Origin: Bifidobacteriaceae bacterium
Lineage (GTDB): Bacteria > Actinomycetota > Actinomycetes > Actinomycetales > WQXJ01
Reading direction: 5' to 3'
NCBI GenBank assembly: GCA_031258055.1
Contig: JAIRNM010000068.1
Location: forward strand, 1 to 10,417
DNA: 10,417 nt
Below, in pieces: positions 1 to 5,737 of this stretch (its first letter is position 1; every line of letters begins with the position of its first letter). The translations under genes were made by a program, and so were the position numbers. The notes under the pieces are model-generated. The model ran no database searches, was not told the DNA's origin, and saw only the letters and a list, made by a program, of their open reading frames with translations.

Positions 1-1
1 C

Positions 2-457
2 GGCGGCTGGGCGGCCAACTACCGGGAGGCGCTAATCGCCGACTTCGGGCCAGGAGGATTCCAACGCTACGGCGGCGCGGGCGGTTCAGATGCCGCCGTG
101 GCACTAGCCCAACCGCCCCTGGTAACCGGCCTGGAGGAGGCGAGCGCCCAGGCGTTTACCCAGGCCCAAGTCGATCTGGTGCGACCGGCCGGAGGTTTGG
201 CGCCGGGCGCCAAGTGGCGTGACGGAGGCATTTCCTGGACCCCAGAGACGGCTATGTTCGCCTTCGCCGCAGCCGGTTTAGGCGACACAGCTAGCGCCGA
301 GCGCTGGCTCAACTGGTTGAACGAACACCGGACGGCGGCTGGTGCGCTGCCAGAAAAGGTCACGGCTGAGGGCGCGCCCGCCTCGGTCGCCCCGCTCGCC
401 TGGACCTGCTCGCTGGTTATCTTGGCGCTGGCCGAACTCCGGTCTCACCAGCCCTAG
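2..457 (+). CDS. C-terminal part of a GH15-like glycoside hydrolase (glucoamylase/trehalase type), 5' end outside window
   Basis: The frame is open from base 2 to the TAG at 455-457, giving 151 residues of a longer protein whose start lies upstream. The sequence looks like the end of an (alpha/alpha)6-barrel glycosidase of family GH15. It has an early GGSDAAVALAQPPLV stretch, then ISWTPETAMFAFAAAG, an alternating helical WLNWLNEHRT, and the closing LPEKV...GAPASVAPLAWT motif followed by a hydrophobic helix (LVILALAEL). Actinobacterial GH15 enzymes typically end with LPEKV and PLAWT segments. They hydrolyse alpha-1,4, alpha-1,6 or trehalose alpha-1,1 glucosidic bonds; the substrate cannot be told from this fragment because most of the catalytic region is missing. 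No signal sequence can be judged. The family call rests on motif memory, not on an alignment. Confidence 0.6.
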   Translation, partial: GGWAANYREALIADFGPGGFQRYGGAGGSDAAVALAQPPLVTGLEEASAQAFTQAQVDLVRPAGGLAPGAKWRDGGISWTPETAMFAFAAAGLGDTASAERWLNWLNEHRTAAGALPEKVTAEGAPASVAPLAWTCSLVILALAELRSHQP

Positions 458-550
458 CTGCTCCGGTCAACCGCCGCAGTCAATCGATCGCTCACGTTCG
501 GCAAGCCTAGTTCCGCCCGTCCGCTGTTTCTCCGCCGACGCCCCGGCGGG

Positions 551-579
551 TTAACGGGGCTGGCCGCCTCCTCTAAACT
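551..579 (+). promoter_or_regulatory. Promoter of ribF (TTAACG - 17 bp - TAAACT), leaderless type
   Basis: TTAACG at 551-556 and TAAACT at 574-579 are separated by 17 bp, matching a sigma70/SigA promoter at 4 of 6 positions in the -35 box. Only 8 nt lie between the -10 box and the GTG at 588, so transcription should begin on or within about two bases of the start codon. No Shine-Dalgarno sequence is present, consistent with a leaderless mRNA. Confidence 0.6.
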
Positions 580-587
580 GTTGCCTC

Positions 588-1565
588 GTGCAACGCTGGA
601 ACTCCTTGGGCGAGGTCCCCGCCCGCTTTGGTCCGTCCGTAGTTACCTTGGGCAACTTCGACGGCATGCATCGTGGTCACCAATATTTGATCGAGCAGGT
701 GGTGCTTCGAGCGAAAGAACTCGGAGCGAAGGCTGTCGCCGTCACCTTCGATCCCCATCCGGCCGTTGTCCACCGCCCCGAACGGAAAGGCATCCAGCTT
801 CAACCGTTGTCGGACCGGCTGGAGTCGATGGCAGCGATCGGCCTTGATGCTGCCCTGGTGGTGCCCTACAACCTCGAATTCTCGCGTCTGACCCCAGCCC
901 AGTTCGCGCAGGATTACCTGGTTGACGCCCTCGGTGCGGTCGAAGTCATCGTTGGCCGCGACGTCCACTTTGGCGCCGACAACGGCGGTGACTTGGACAC
1001 TATGACCGACCTGGGCGCGGCGCTGGGCTTCGCAGTGACAGCCATCAATGACCAAGGTGACCCGGAGGATGTTGGGCGCTCGCGCTGGTCCTCCACCTCC
1101 GCCCGCCAAGCGCTCGACCACGGCGACGCCACCCAAGCGAATCGCATCCTCGGCCGTCCCCACCGGGTGACCGGGGAAGTCGTCCATGGTGACGGCCGCG
1201 GTCGCAGCCTCGGGTTCCCGACCGCCAACCTGGGGGGTCAAGTAACCGGTTTGATTCCGCGCGACGGCGTCTACGCCGGTTTCCTGATCCGAACTGACCT
1301 GGCTCCGGGCGCGGCGGACCGGGTTCTGCCCGCCGCTATTTCAGTTGGCCTGAATCCAACCTTCTCGGGGCGTGAGCGCCGGGTCGAAGCCTACGCCCTC
1401 GGTCGCGATGACCTGGAGCTTTACGGGGAGATGGTGGCGGTTGACTTCGTCGCCCGTTTACGCCACACATTGGCCTTCACCAGCCAACAGGCTTTGATCA
1501 CCCAGATGCATGATGACGCCGCCGCCGCTTCCCGTGTCCTGTTCGCTCGCCCCGCCCTGATCTGA
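588..1565 (+). CDS. ribF: Bifunctional riboflavin kinase / FAD synthetase RibF
   Basis: This 325-residue cytoplasmic enzyme phosphorylates riboflavin to FMN and adenylylates FMN to FAD. The N-terminal adenylyltransferase module shows GNFDGMHRGH (residues 22-31, the nucleotidyltransferase GxFDGxHxGH motif), TFDPHP (53-58) and the SSTSAR segment (168-173). The C-terminal kinase module starts near RPHRVTGEVVHGDGRGRSLGFPTANL (190-215), in which the PTAN motif binds nucleotide and metal, and continues with RDGVYAGF, NPTF (256-259) and VEAYAL with the likely catalytic Glu267. Length is usual for the family (about 310-330). The GTG at 588 gives the common actinobacterial opening MQRW..L.EVP and lies 8 nt after a -10 box with no Shine-Dalgarno, so a leaderless start is inferred. 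The usual actinobacterial neighbour truB is absent; ychF follows 33 nt downstream with its own -10-like box. Confidence 0.95.
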   Translation: MQRWNSLGEVPARFGPSVVTLGNFDGMHRGHQYLIEQVVLRAKELGAKAVAVTFDPHPAVVHRPERKGIQLQPLSDRLESMAAIGLDAALVVPYNLEFSRLTPAQFAQDYLVDALGAVEVIVGRDVHFGADNGGDLDTMTDLGAALGFAVTAINDQGDPEDVGRSRWSSTSARQALDHGDATQANRILGRPHRVTGEVVHGDGRGRSLGFPTANLGGQVTGLIPRDGVYAGFLIRTDLAPGAADRVLPAAISVGLNPTFSGRERRVEAYALGRDDLELYGEMVAVDFVARLRHTLAFTSQQALITQMHDDAAAASRVLFARPALI

Positions 1566-1584
1566 GGCCGGTCCCGTCTGGAAG

Positions 1585-1590
1585 TAGGGT
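1585..1590 (+). promoter_or_regulatory. -10-like box (TAGGGT) before ychF, leaderless type
   Basis: TAGGGT fits the TAnnnT pattern of actinobacterial -10 elements and ends 8 nt before the GTG at 1599, the same spacing as at ribF. No convincing -35 box is seen. It sits in the 33-nt gap after ribF, so ychF may be transcribed both by read-through and from here. Confidence 0.45.
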
Positions 1591-1598
1591 AGTGGTCT

Positions 1599-2702
1599 GT
1601 GGCCTTGACAATCGGAATTGTGGGACTGCCCAATGTGGGCAAATCGACGTTGTTCAACGCGCTGACGCGCAACCAGGTGCTGGCTGAGAACTATCCGTTC
1701 GCCACGATTGAGCCGAATGTGGGTGTCGTCGCTCTGCCGGACAAGCGGCTGCCGGTGCTGGCGACGATGTTCTCCTCTGCCAAGGTGGTTCCGGCGACTG
1801 TGTCGTTCGTGGATATAGCCGGGATTGTGCGGGGCGCTTCGAAGGGTGAGGGTTTGGGTAACCAGTTCCTTGCCCACATTCGCGAAGCAGATGCGATTTG
1901 CCAGGTCATCAGGGTGTTCGAGGATCCGGACATCGTTCATGTTGAAGGCCGCGTGGATGGCGCATCGGACCTTGAGACTATCAACACGGAGTTGATCCTG
2001 GCTGATCTTCAAACCCTCGAAAAGATCATCGTTCGCCTTGAGAAAGATACCCGGATTAAGCGGGCCGATCCGGCCCAGCTTGCGGCAGCGCTCGAGGCCC
2101 GCGACTTCTTGAACAACGGAACAACGCTCTACGCGGCCGCGAAAGAGGGCCTGCTTGACTTGGCGCCGCTCAAAGAATTCGCCTTCATGACCGCCAAGCC
2201 GTTCATTTACGTTTTCAACGCTGACGATGCCGTCTTGTCCTCGCCTGAACGCGTGTCCTTCTTGCGGGAACTTGTCTCGCCCGCTGAAGCGATCATCTTG
2301 GACGCCAAGTTCGAATCGGACTTGACTGACCTTGACGCTGAGGACGCGGCTGAGTTGCTGGCTGAATCCGGCCAGGACGAATCTGGGCTTGACCATCTGG
2401 CGCGGGTTGGCTTCGCCACCCTTGGCCTGCAAACCTTCCTGACAGCCGGGCCGAAGGAATCACGCGCTTGGACCATCCGGCGCGGTTGGACGGCGCCCCA
2501 AGCGGCCGGCGTGATCCACTCCGATTTCGAGCGCGGCTTCATCAAAGCCGAAGTCGTTTCCTTCACCGATCTGGTGGAACTGGGCGGCTTGGCCGAGGCC
2601 CGCGCCGCCGGTCGGCTTCGCATTGAGGGCAAGGATTACGTCATGGAAGACGGCGATGTCGTCGAATTCCGCAGCGGCCTGACCGCCAGCGCCAAGAAGT
2701 GA
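1599..2702 (+). CDS. ychF: Redox-regulated ATPase / translation-associated GTPase-like protein YchF (OLA1 family)
   Basis: YchF is a universally conserved TRAFAC-class P-loop NTPase that binds ribosomes and usually prefers ATP. The P-loop GLPNVGKST is at residues 9-17, the switch/Walker B region DIAGIVRGASKGEGLGNQFL at 72-91, and the nucleotide-specificity region MTAKPFIYVFNADD at 197-210. The coiled-coil arm lies between, around residues 128-175. The C-terminal TGS domain (about 276-360) contains WTIRRGWTAPQAAGVIHSDFERGFIKAEV. The 367-residue length is normal (E. coli 363). The GTG start yields the canonical MALTIGIVGLPNVGKST opening and follows TAGGGT by 8 nt without a Shine-Dalgarno. Oddity: the specificity motif is NADD where bacterial YchF usually has NxxE, a conservative Glu-to-Asp change. 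Gene identity is secure. Confidence 0.96.
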   Translation: MALTIGIVGLPNVGKSTLFNALTRNQVLAENYPFATIEPNVGVVALPDKRLPVLATMFSSAKVVPATVSFVDIAGIVRGASKGEGLGNQFLAHIREADAICQVIRVFEDPDIVHVEGRVDGASDLETINTELILADLQTLEKIIVRLEKDTRIKRADPAQLAAALEARDFLNNGTTLYAAAKEGLLDLAPLKEFAFMTAKPFIYVFNADDAVLSSPERVSFLRELVSPAEAIILDAKFESDLTDLDAEDAAELLAESGQDESGLDHLARVGFATLGLQTFLTAGPKESRAWTIRRGWTAPQAAGVIHSDFERGFIKAEVVSFTDLVELGGLAEARAAGRLRIEGKDYVMEDGDVVEFRSGLTASAKK

Positions 2703-2817
2703 GATCTTTGCGGCCTCACGCCTTCGCGCCGTAGCAATGACTGCCTGTCTTGGTTCAGATTCAAGCTTCGCGGTAATTTGGGCCATAGCGCACTAGCGGC
2801 GATACGTCCAGAGCCGT

Positions 2818-2823
2818 TATCAT
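2818..2823 (+). promoter_or_regulatory. -10-like box (TATCAT) before the NYN-domain gene
   Basis: TATCAT agrees with TATAAT at 5 of 6 positions and ends 9 nt before the ATG at 2833. The stretch between them is AT-rich. A second possible -10 (TGTAAT) overlaps the region closer to the ATG. No Shine-Dalgarno is visible, again suggesting a leaderless or very short-leader mRNA. The rest of the 130-nt gap after ychF shows no clear terminator. Confidence 0.45.
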
Positions 2824-2832
2824 TTTGTAATA

Positions 2833-3846
2833 ATGCGATCTCAATGCTCCCTCTTCGTCGACGCAGGCTACTTGCTGGCGTCGGTGGCGACACGCCTGAC
2901 CGGGACATCGCTCCGATCAGGCATCAGGGTTGACTACGAGAAGCTGATCGAATGCTTGACTAATCAAGCCGAGAAAGTGTCCAGGGTACCGCTTCTGCGG
3001 GTCAACTGGTATGACGCCGCCAAGAACGCCCTCCCGGACCCGGACCAGCAACGCATCGGGTCGCTGCCAAGAGTCAAACTGAGGCTCGGCCGGGTCAGCT
3101 TCAACGGTGAACAAAAGGGCGTTGACCTGCGCATTGGCTTGGACATGGTGGCGCAGTCGCGCAACGGCGCGGTCGACGTGATCTTCCTCGTCTCCGGCGA
3201 CGACGACCTCACCGAGGCGGTCGAGGAAGCTCAAGTCCACGGCGTCCAAGTGATCGTTCTAGCGGTTGCGGATAAAGAAGGGCGCCCGCACGGGGTCAGC
3301 GAGCATCTTCAGCGCGCGTCTGATGGTGTGGAATTAATCGCGGCCGAAGGGCTCGACAAAGTAGTCACCCGGACCGCTGCGGTGATGGTCCCATACGCCG
3401 TCCCGCGCCCCTTCCCCAAGCCCGGACCGCCCATCACGCCGCGCCAATTGCCGGTCATCCAAGCGCCCAAACCGGGACCTTCGATCACCGTGGCGCCCTT
3501 GCTCTCGGCCCCGGCGACCAATGGTCGCGTGGCTGAGTCTTCGCTGGCTTATCGTTCTGAAACCAGCGAGCCGATCACCGCTGACGCCGATTTCGGATTC
3601 GCCGACCCAGCCGTCAATGATGCCATCAGCCAGGTGGTGACCGGCGTTGTCAAGTCATTCAAGGCCAGCGCCGGGGCGGATGAGTTGGCGGACGTGGTCA
3701 AAGCCAAGCCTTCCATCCCGCGCGAGGTGGACCGGGCGCTGCTCTTGGACCTAGCACACCGGCTGGAAGACTACGATCTCTCAGACCGGGTTCGTAGCCA
3801 ACTCCGCGACCACTTCTGGGATGTCTTCGAGGAAGTCTCAGTGTAA
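2833..3846 (+). CDS. NYN/PIN-like domain protein, putative RNase, with Pro-rich linker and C-terminal helical domain
   Basis: The first ~175 residues form a NYN domain, a PIN-like metal-dependent RNase fold. Acidic residues expected at the active site are present: Asp10 in SLFVDAGYL, Asp98 and Asp104 in KGVDLRIGLDM, and Asp123-125 in FLVSGDDDLTEAV. The last is the family's strand-4 motif, usually SGDxDF/L. A Rossmann-like strand (HGVQVIVLAVADKEG) follows. Residues ~185-235 are a low-complexity Pro/Ala linker (PRPFPKPGPPITPRQLP...), and ~245-337 a predicted helical region rich in Asp/Arg that I do not recognise. No signal peptide or membrane helix is seen, so the protein is cytoplasmic. NYN proteins generally cleave or process RNA; the target here is unknown. 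The ATG at 2833 places the first beta strand directly at the N terminus, as usual, and lies just after a -10-like box. Confidence 0.8.
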   Translation: MRSQCSLFVDAGYLLASVATRLTGTSLRSGIRVDYEKLIECLTNQAEKVSRVPLLRVNWYDAAKNALPDPDQQRIGSLPRVKLRLGRVSFNGEQKGVDLRIGLDMVAQSRNGAVDVIFLVSGDDDLTEAVEEAQVHGVQVIVLAVADKEGRPHGVSEHLQRASDGVELIAAEGLDKVVTRTAAVMVPYAVPRPFPKPGPPITPRQLPVIQAPKPGPSITVAPLLSAPATNGRVAESSLAYRSETSEPITADADFGFADPAVNDAISQVVTGVVKSFKASAGADELADVVKAKPSIPREVDRALLLDLAHRLEDYDLSDRVRSQLRDHFWDVFEEVSV

Positions 3847-3889
3847 TCCGGGCAAGCCGTCACGCTAATCGGTTGGCTTGACAGGCGGA

Positions 3890-3905
3890 CCGCGACACGT
3901 CGCGG
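3890..3905. repeat. 7-bp perfect inverted repeat between the NYN gene and mscL
   Basis: CCGCGAC (3890-3896) and GTCGCGG (3899-3905) are exact inverted copies separated by AC. A perfect TTGACA lies at 3878-3883 just upstream, but no -10 box stands at a suitable distance from it. With a 2-nt gap and no T-run this is unlikely to be a terminator; it could be a dimeric repressor operator, or chance in GC-rich DNA. Confidence 0.3.
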
Positions 3906-3946
3906 GATTCTGGCCGCTATTGGCGCCACAAATCGAAGGCTGGCGG

Positions 3947-3952
3947 TAGCTT
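3947..3952 (+). promoter_or_regulatory. -10-like box (TAGCTT) before mscL, leaderless type
   Basis: TAGCTT fits TAnnnT and ends 7 nt before the ATG at 3960, placing the expected transcription start at the A of the start codon. No -35 box and no Shine-Dalgarno are visible. Confidence 0.4.
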
Positions 3953-3959
3953 GTAGCCC

Positions 3960-4313
3960 ATGAAGGGTTTCAAAGAGTTCCTCATGCGTGGCAACCTGAT
4001 TGACTTAGCGGTCGCTTTCATCCTCGGCGCCTCGTTCAATACGGTGGTGACTGCCTTCACTAAGATCATCATGGACCTGATCGGTCTGATTGGCGGCCAG
4101 CCCGATTTCAACCAGGTGACGATCGGCTCGGTCAACGTGGGCCAATTCCTGACGGCCTTGGTGTCTTTCGTGATTATGGCGGCGGTCCTCTACTTTGGAG
4201 TGGTTCGGCCCTACCAGTTCGTCAAGGAAAAGCTCACCAAACCAGCCGAACCGGCCGGTCCAAGCACCGATGAGTTGCTGACCCAAATTCGCGATCTGCT
4301 CGCCAAGAACTAG
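3960..4313 (+). CDS. mscL: Large-conductance mechanosensitive channel MscL
   Basis: MscL forms a homopentameric inner-membrane pore that opens under membrane tension to release solutes during hypo-osmotic shock. The 117-residue protein has the N-terminal amphipathic helix and start of TM1 (MKGFKEFLMRGNLIDLAVAFILGASF, residues 1-26), TM1 to about residue 43, a short periplasmic loop (~44-59), TM2 (VGQFLTALVSFVIMAAVLYFGVV, 60-82) followed by RPYQFVKEKL, and the C-terminal cytoplasmic bundle helix TDELLTQIRDLLAKN (103-117). The opening MKGFKEFL.RGN and the DELLTQIRDLL tail closely resemble mycobacterial MscL. It is shorter than E. coli (136) or mycobacterial (151) MscL, mainly because of a short periplasmic loop and no C-terminal extension. 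The end of TM1 reads TKIIMDLIG, with Asp39 where Pro is usual. It is probably monocistronic. Confidence 0.95.
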   Translation: MKGFKEFLMRGNLIDLAVAFILGASFNTVVTAFTKIIMDLIGLIGGQPDFNQVTIGSVNVGQFLTALVSFVIMAAVLYFGVVRPYQFVKEKLTKPAEPAGPSTDELLTQIRDLLAKN

Positions 4314-4321
4314 AGTCAACC

Positions 4322-4344
4322 GCCAGCGCGGGCGAGCGCCTGGC
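4322..4344 (+). terminator. GC-rich hairpin after mscL, possible weak terminator
   Basis: GCCAGCGC (4322-4329) can pair with GCGCCTGGC (4336-4344) with one bulged base and a 6-nt loop, starting 8 nt after the mscL stop codon. There is no T-run, so it could act as a Rho-aided or structural terminator, or be incidental. Confidence 0.25.
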
Positions 4345-4442
4345 CGCTGTAAGCGACCGGGGTGCCTTGAACGGCGGCCTCATCGCGGGCCTGACTGCCC
4401 GGGGCCACGCGGAATGGGGCCGAAAGACGGCATCGGCGGCTG

Positions 4443-4451
4443 TGGTATGGT
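4443..4451 (+). promoter_or_regulatory. Extended -10 promoter of the rplJ-rplL operon (TGG-TATGGT)
   Basis: TATGGT at 4446-4451 is preceded directly by TGG, the TGn extended -10 element. No good -35 box is seen about 17 bp upstream. The predicted transcription start near 4458 coincides with the onset of the conserved-looking L10 leader (GGGCCAAAGACCGCC). Confidence 0.5.
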
Positions 4452-4457
4452 GACTGG

Positions 4458-4637
4458 GCCAAAGACCGCCGGTTCGTTGGTGCCGTGAGGCGCCAACGCG
4501 AAGCAACTCATCGGAGTTGGACCCGCGCAGGTGAACGAAAGACCAAATGGTCCCGTGCGCCCGCGCCGGGGCCTTTTTCATGTGCGCTCACCCGTTGGTC
4601 TAGGGCAGACCGAGTAGCGACAATGAATGGAGAGCCA
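4458..4637 (+). promoter_or_regulatory. L10 (rplJ) leader: structured 5' UTR, probable ribosomal-protein autoregulatory site
   Basis: The ~180 nt before rplJ hold the primary-sequence landmarks I associate with the L10 leader: CCAAAGACCGCCGGTTCG near 4459-4476, and CGCAGGTGAACGAAAGACC near 4526-4544. Two helices can be written by eye. One is a 9-bp stem, 4476-4484 with 4489-4497 (one G-U), capped by the GNRA tetraloop GTGA. The other is a 6-bp stem, 4504-4509 with 4514-4519, with loop ATCG. In other bacteria the L10(L12) complex binds this leader through a kink-turn region and represses its own operon. A terminator-like hairpin follows at 4549-4578, and a small GGTCT/AGACC stem (4597-4611) precedes the Shine-Dalgarno GGAGAG (4629-4634). 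The family assignment is from memory of conserved boxes, not a covariance search. Confidence 0.75.
4549..4578 (+). terminator. Terminator-like hairpin inside the L10 leader (possible attenuator)
   Basis: GGTCCCG (4549-4555) pairs with CGGGGCC (4567-4573) in a 7-bp stem with one G-U pair and an 11-nt loop, followed at once by five T (4574-4578). It lies about 60 nt before the rplJ start, within the mRNA leader. A competing hairpin, GACC-AAAT-GGTC (4541-4552), uses the same 5' strand, so the two are mutually exclusive. This suggests regulated premature termination, but it could also be partial read-through tuning. Confidence 0.55.
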
Positions 4638-5159
4638 ATGGCGAGGCCGGACAAGGTCACAGCCGTCGAGCAGATCCGCCAACAGGTGGAGCAAGCGCAG
4701 GCGGCGTTGTTGACCGAATACCGCGGGCTGACCGTAGCCGAACTGAGGCAACTGCGTACCGCTCTGCGCGAAAACGCCACCTACGCTGTGGTGAAGAACA
4801 CGCTGACCCAGATCGCCGTCAAAGAAGCTGGGATTGACGGTTTGGACCAGACCCTGACTGGGCCGACCGCCATCGCCTACGTCCACGGTGACGTTGTGGC
4901 GACAGCCAAGAATTTGCGTGACTTCGCCAAGGCGCATCATGCCTTGGTGGTCAAGGGCGGCATTATGGATGGCCGCGCTCTGAGCGCCGAAGAAGTAACC
5001 AAACTCGCCGACTTGGATTCGCGTGAAGTGACGCTGGCCAAGCTGGCTGGCGCTGTCAAGGCGTCCCTGACAGGGGCGGCGTATCTGTTCACGGCGTTGC
5101 CCACGGCGGCGGCGCGCACCATCGACGCCCTGCGCGAAAAGCAGGAGTCAGCGGCCTGA
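4638..5159 (+). CDS. rplJ: 50S ribosomal protein L10
   Basis: L10 (uL10) anchors the L7/L12 dimers in the ribosomal stalk and binds 23S rRNA with L11. The 173-residue product starts MARPDKVTAVEQI, the usual actinobacterial opening. It contains the rRNA-binding N-terminal domain with EYRGLTVAELRQLRTALRE (about residues 33-51) and AVVKNTLTQIAVKEAG, then the GPTAIAYVHGDVV and VVKGGIMDGRALSAEEV segments, and the C-terminal L7/L12-binding helix (ALPTAAARTIDALREKQESAA). The ATG at 4638 is preferred over the in-frame ATG at 4623 because the Shine-Dalgarno GGAGAG (4629-4634) lies just upstream of 4638 and overlaps the codons following 4623. Unlike most genes here, rplJ has a long structured leader and a Shine-Dalgarno. 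It is co-transcribed with rplL, 69 nt downstream. Confidence 0.97.
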   Translation: MARPDKVTAVEQIRQQVEQAQAALLTEYRGLTVAELRQLRTALRENATYAVVKNTLTQIAVKEAGIDGLDQTLTGPTAIAYVHGDVVATAKNLRDFAKAHHALVVKGGIMDGRALSAEEVTKLADLDSREVTLAKLAGAVKASLTGAAYLFTALPTAAARTIDALREKQESAA

Positions 5160-5228
5160 TCGGCCGAATCCCGGTAAACACCAAGGCCGATCACCGGCTG
5201 AAACCTAAGAAAGGCAGTACCAAGCAAA

Positions 5229-5618
5229 ATGGCCAAGTTGAGTATTGACGAACTGATCGAACAGTTCAAAGAGATGTCATTGATTGAGCTTTCCGACTTC
5301 GTGAAGAAGTTCGAGGAAGTCTTCGACGTCAAGGCCGCCGCGCCCGCCGCCACTGTTGTGGCTGGTCCGGGCCCAGGCGCCGCCGAGGCGGAGCCGGAAG
5401 AGGAGCAGACCGAATTCGACGTCATCCTGGACTCCTTCGGTGACAAGAAGATCCAGGTCATCAAAGAAGTCAGGAGCCTGACCTCGCTGAACCTGGGTGA
5501 TGCCAAGGCTCTCGTCGAGCAGGCCCCGAAGCCGGTTCTTGAGAAGGTCAACAAGGACGCCGCAGAAAAGGCCAAGGCCGCCCTCGAAGGCGCTGGCGCC
5601 ACCGTCACCATCAAGTGA
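5229..5618 (+). CDS. rplL: 50S ribosomal protein L7/L12
   Basis: L7/L12 (bL12) is the multicopy, flexible stalk protein that recruits and activates translational GTPases. The 129-residue protein has the N-terminal dimerisation/L10-binding helices ([32 protein letters not shown], 1-32), an Ala/Pro/Gly/Glu hinge (about 36-60) and the C-terminal factor-binding domain ([10 protein letters not shown] onward, 61-129) ending GAGATVTIK. Length is normal. The ATG at 5229 is the only sensible start; the upstream AGAAAGG (5208-5214) is 14 nt away, a long and weak spacing. Oddity: the conserved factor-binding helix sequence, typically GLGLKEAK or SLGLKEAK, is SLNLGDAK here (Asn88, Gly90, Asp91). A strong terminator begins 15 nt after the stop, so rpoB is not co-transcribed from here. 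Confidence 0.97.
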   Translation: MAKLSIDELIEQFKEMSLIELSDFVKKFEEVFDVKAAAPAATVVAGPGPGAAEAEPEEEQTEFDVILDSFGDKKIQVIKEVRSLTSLNLGDAKALVEQAPKPVLEKVNKDAAEKAKAALEGAGATVTIK

Positions 5619-5632
5619 CTTAGTCCTTCCCG

Positions 5633-5673
5633 GCCCGGTTCCGGTTCGCGCGAAGCGCCGGAGCCGGGCTTTT
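5633..5673 (+). terminator. Intrinsic terminator of the rplJ-rplL operon
   Basis: A 12-bp stem (5633-5644 with 5658-5669, one G-T wobble) is followed by TTTT (5670-5673). The 13-nt loop contains TTCGCGCGAA, which can extend the stack internally. It starts 15 nt after the rplL stop codon. Confidence 0.9.
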
Positions 5674-5737
5674 CCTTGCCCGCGCCGCAGCCCAGTTAGG
5701 CTCTCGCGCGGCCCCTCGGCCCCGGCGTCAGGCCGGT

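Noticed and set aside
342..554. 70-codon plus-strand frame after the GH15 fragment
   Set aside because: Arg/Pro/Ser-rich translation typical of an out-of-frame reading of GC-rich DNA; it begins inside the GH15 frame.
541..561. Terminator for the GH15 gene in the 130-nt gap before ribF
   Set aside because: Short GC stems (GCCCC/GGGGC, CCGCC/GGCGG) can be drawn but are mutually exclusive and lack a T-run.
573..1241. 222-codon open frame on the minus strand opposite ribF
   Set aside because: It is fully antisense to the catalytic motifs of ribF, with no recognisable domain and no convincing start signals.
1458..2432. 324-codon open frame on the minus strand opposite the end of ribF and most of ychF
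   Set aside because: It lies antisense to secure ribF and ychF coding sequence, its protein has no recognisable motif, and long antisense frames are expected in GC-rich coding DNA.
3878..3906. SigA promoter built on TTGACA at 3878
   Set aside because: No -10-like hexamer is found 16-19 bp downstream; that position is CGCGGG.
4937..5614. 225-codon open frame on the minus strand opposite rplJ-rplL
   Set aside because: It is a Ser/Ala-rich translation opposite two ribosomal protein genes, running straight across their intergenic gap; a mirror artefact.
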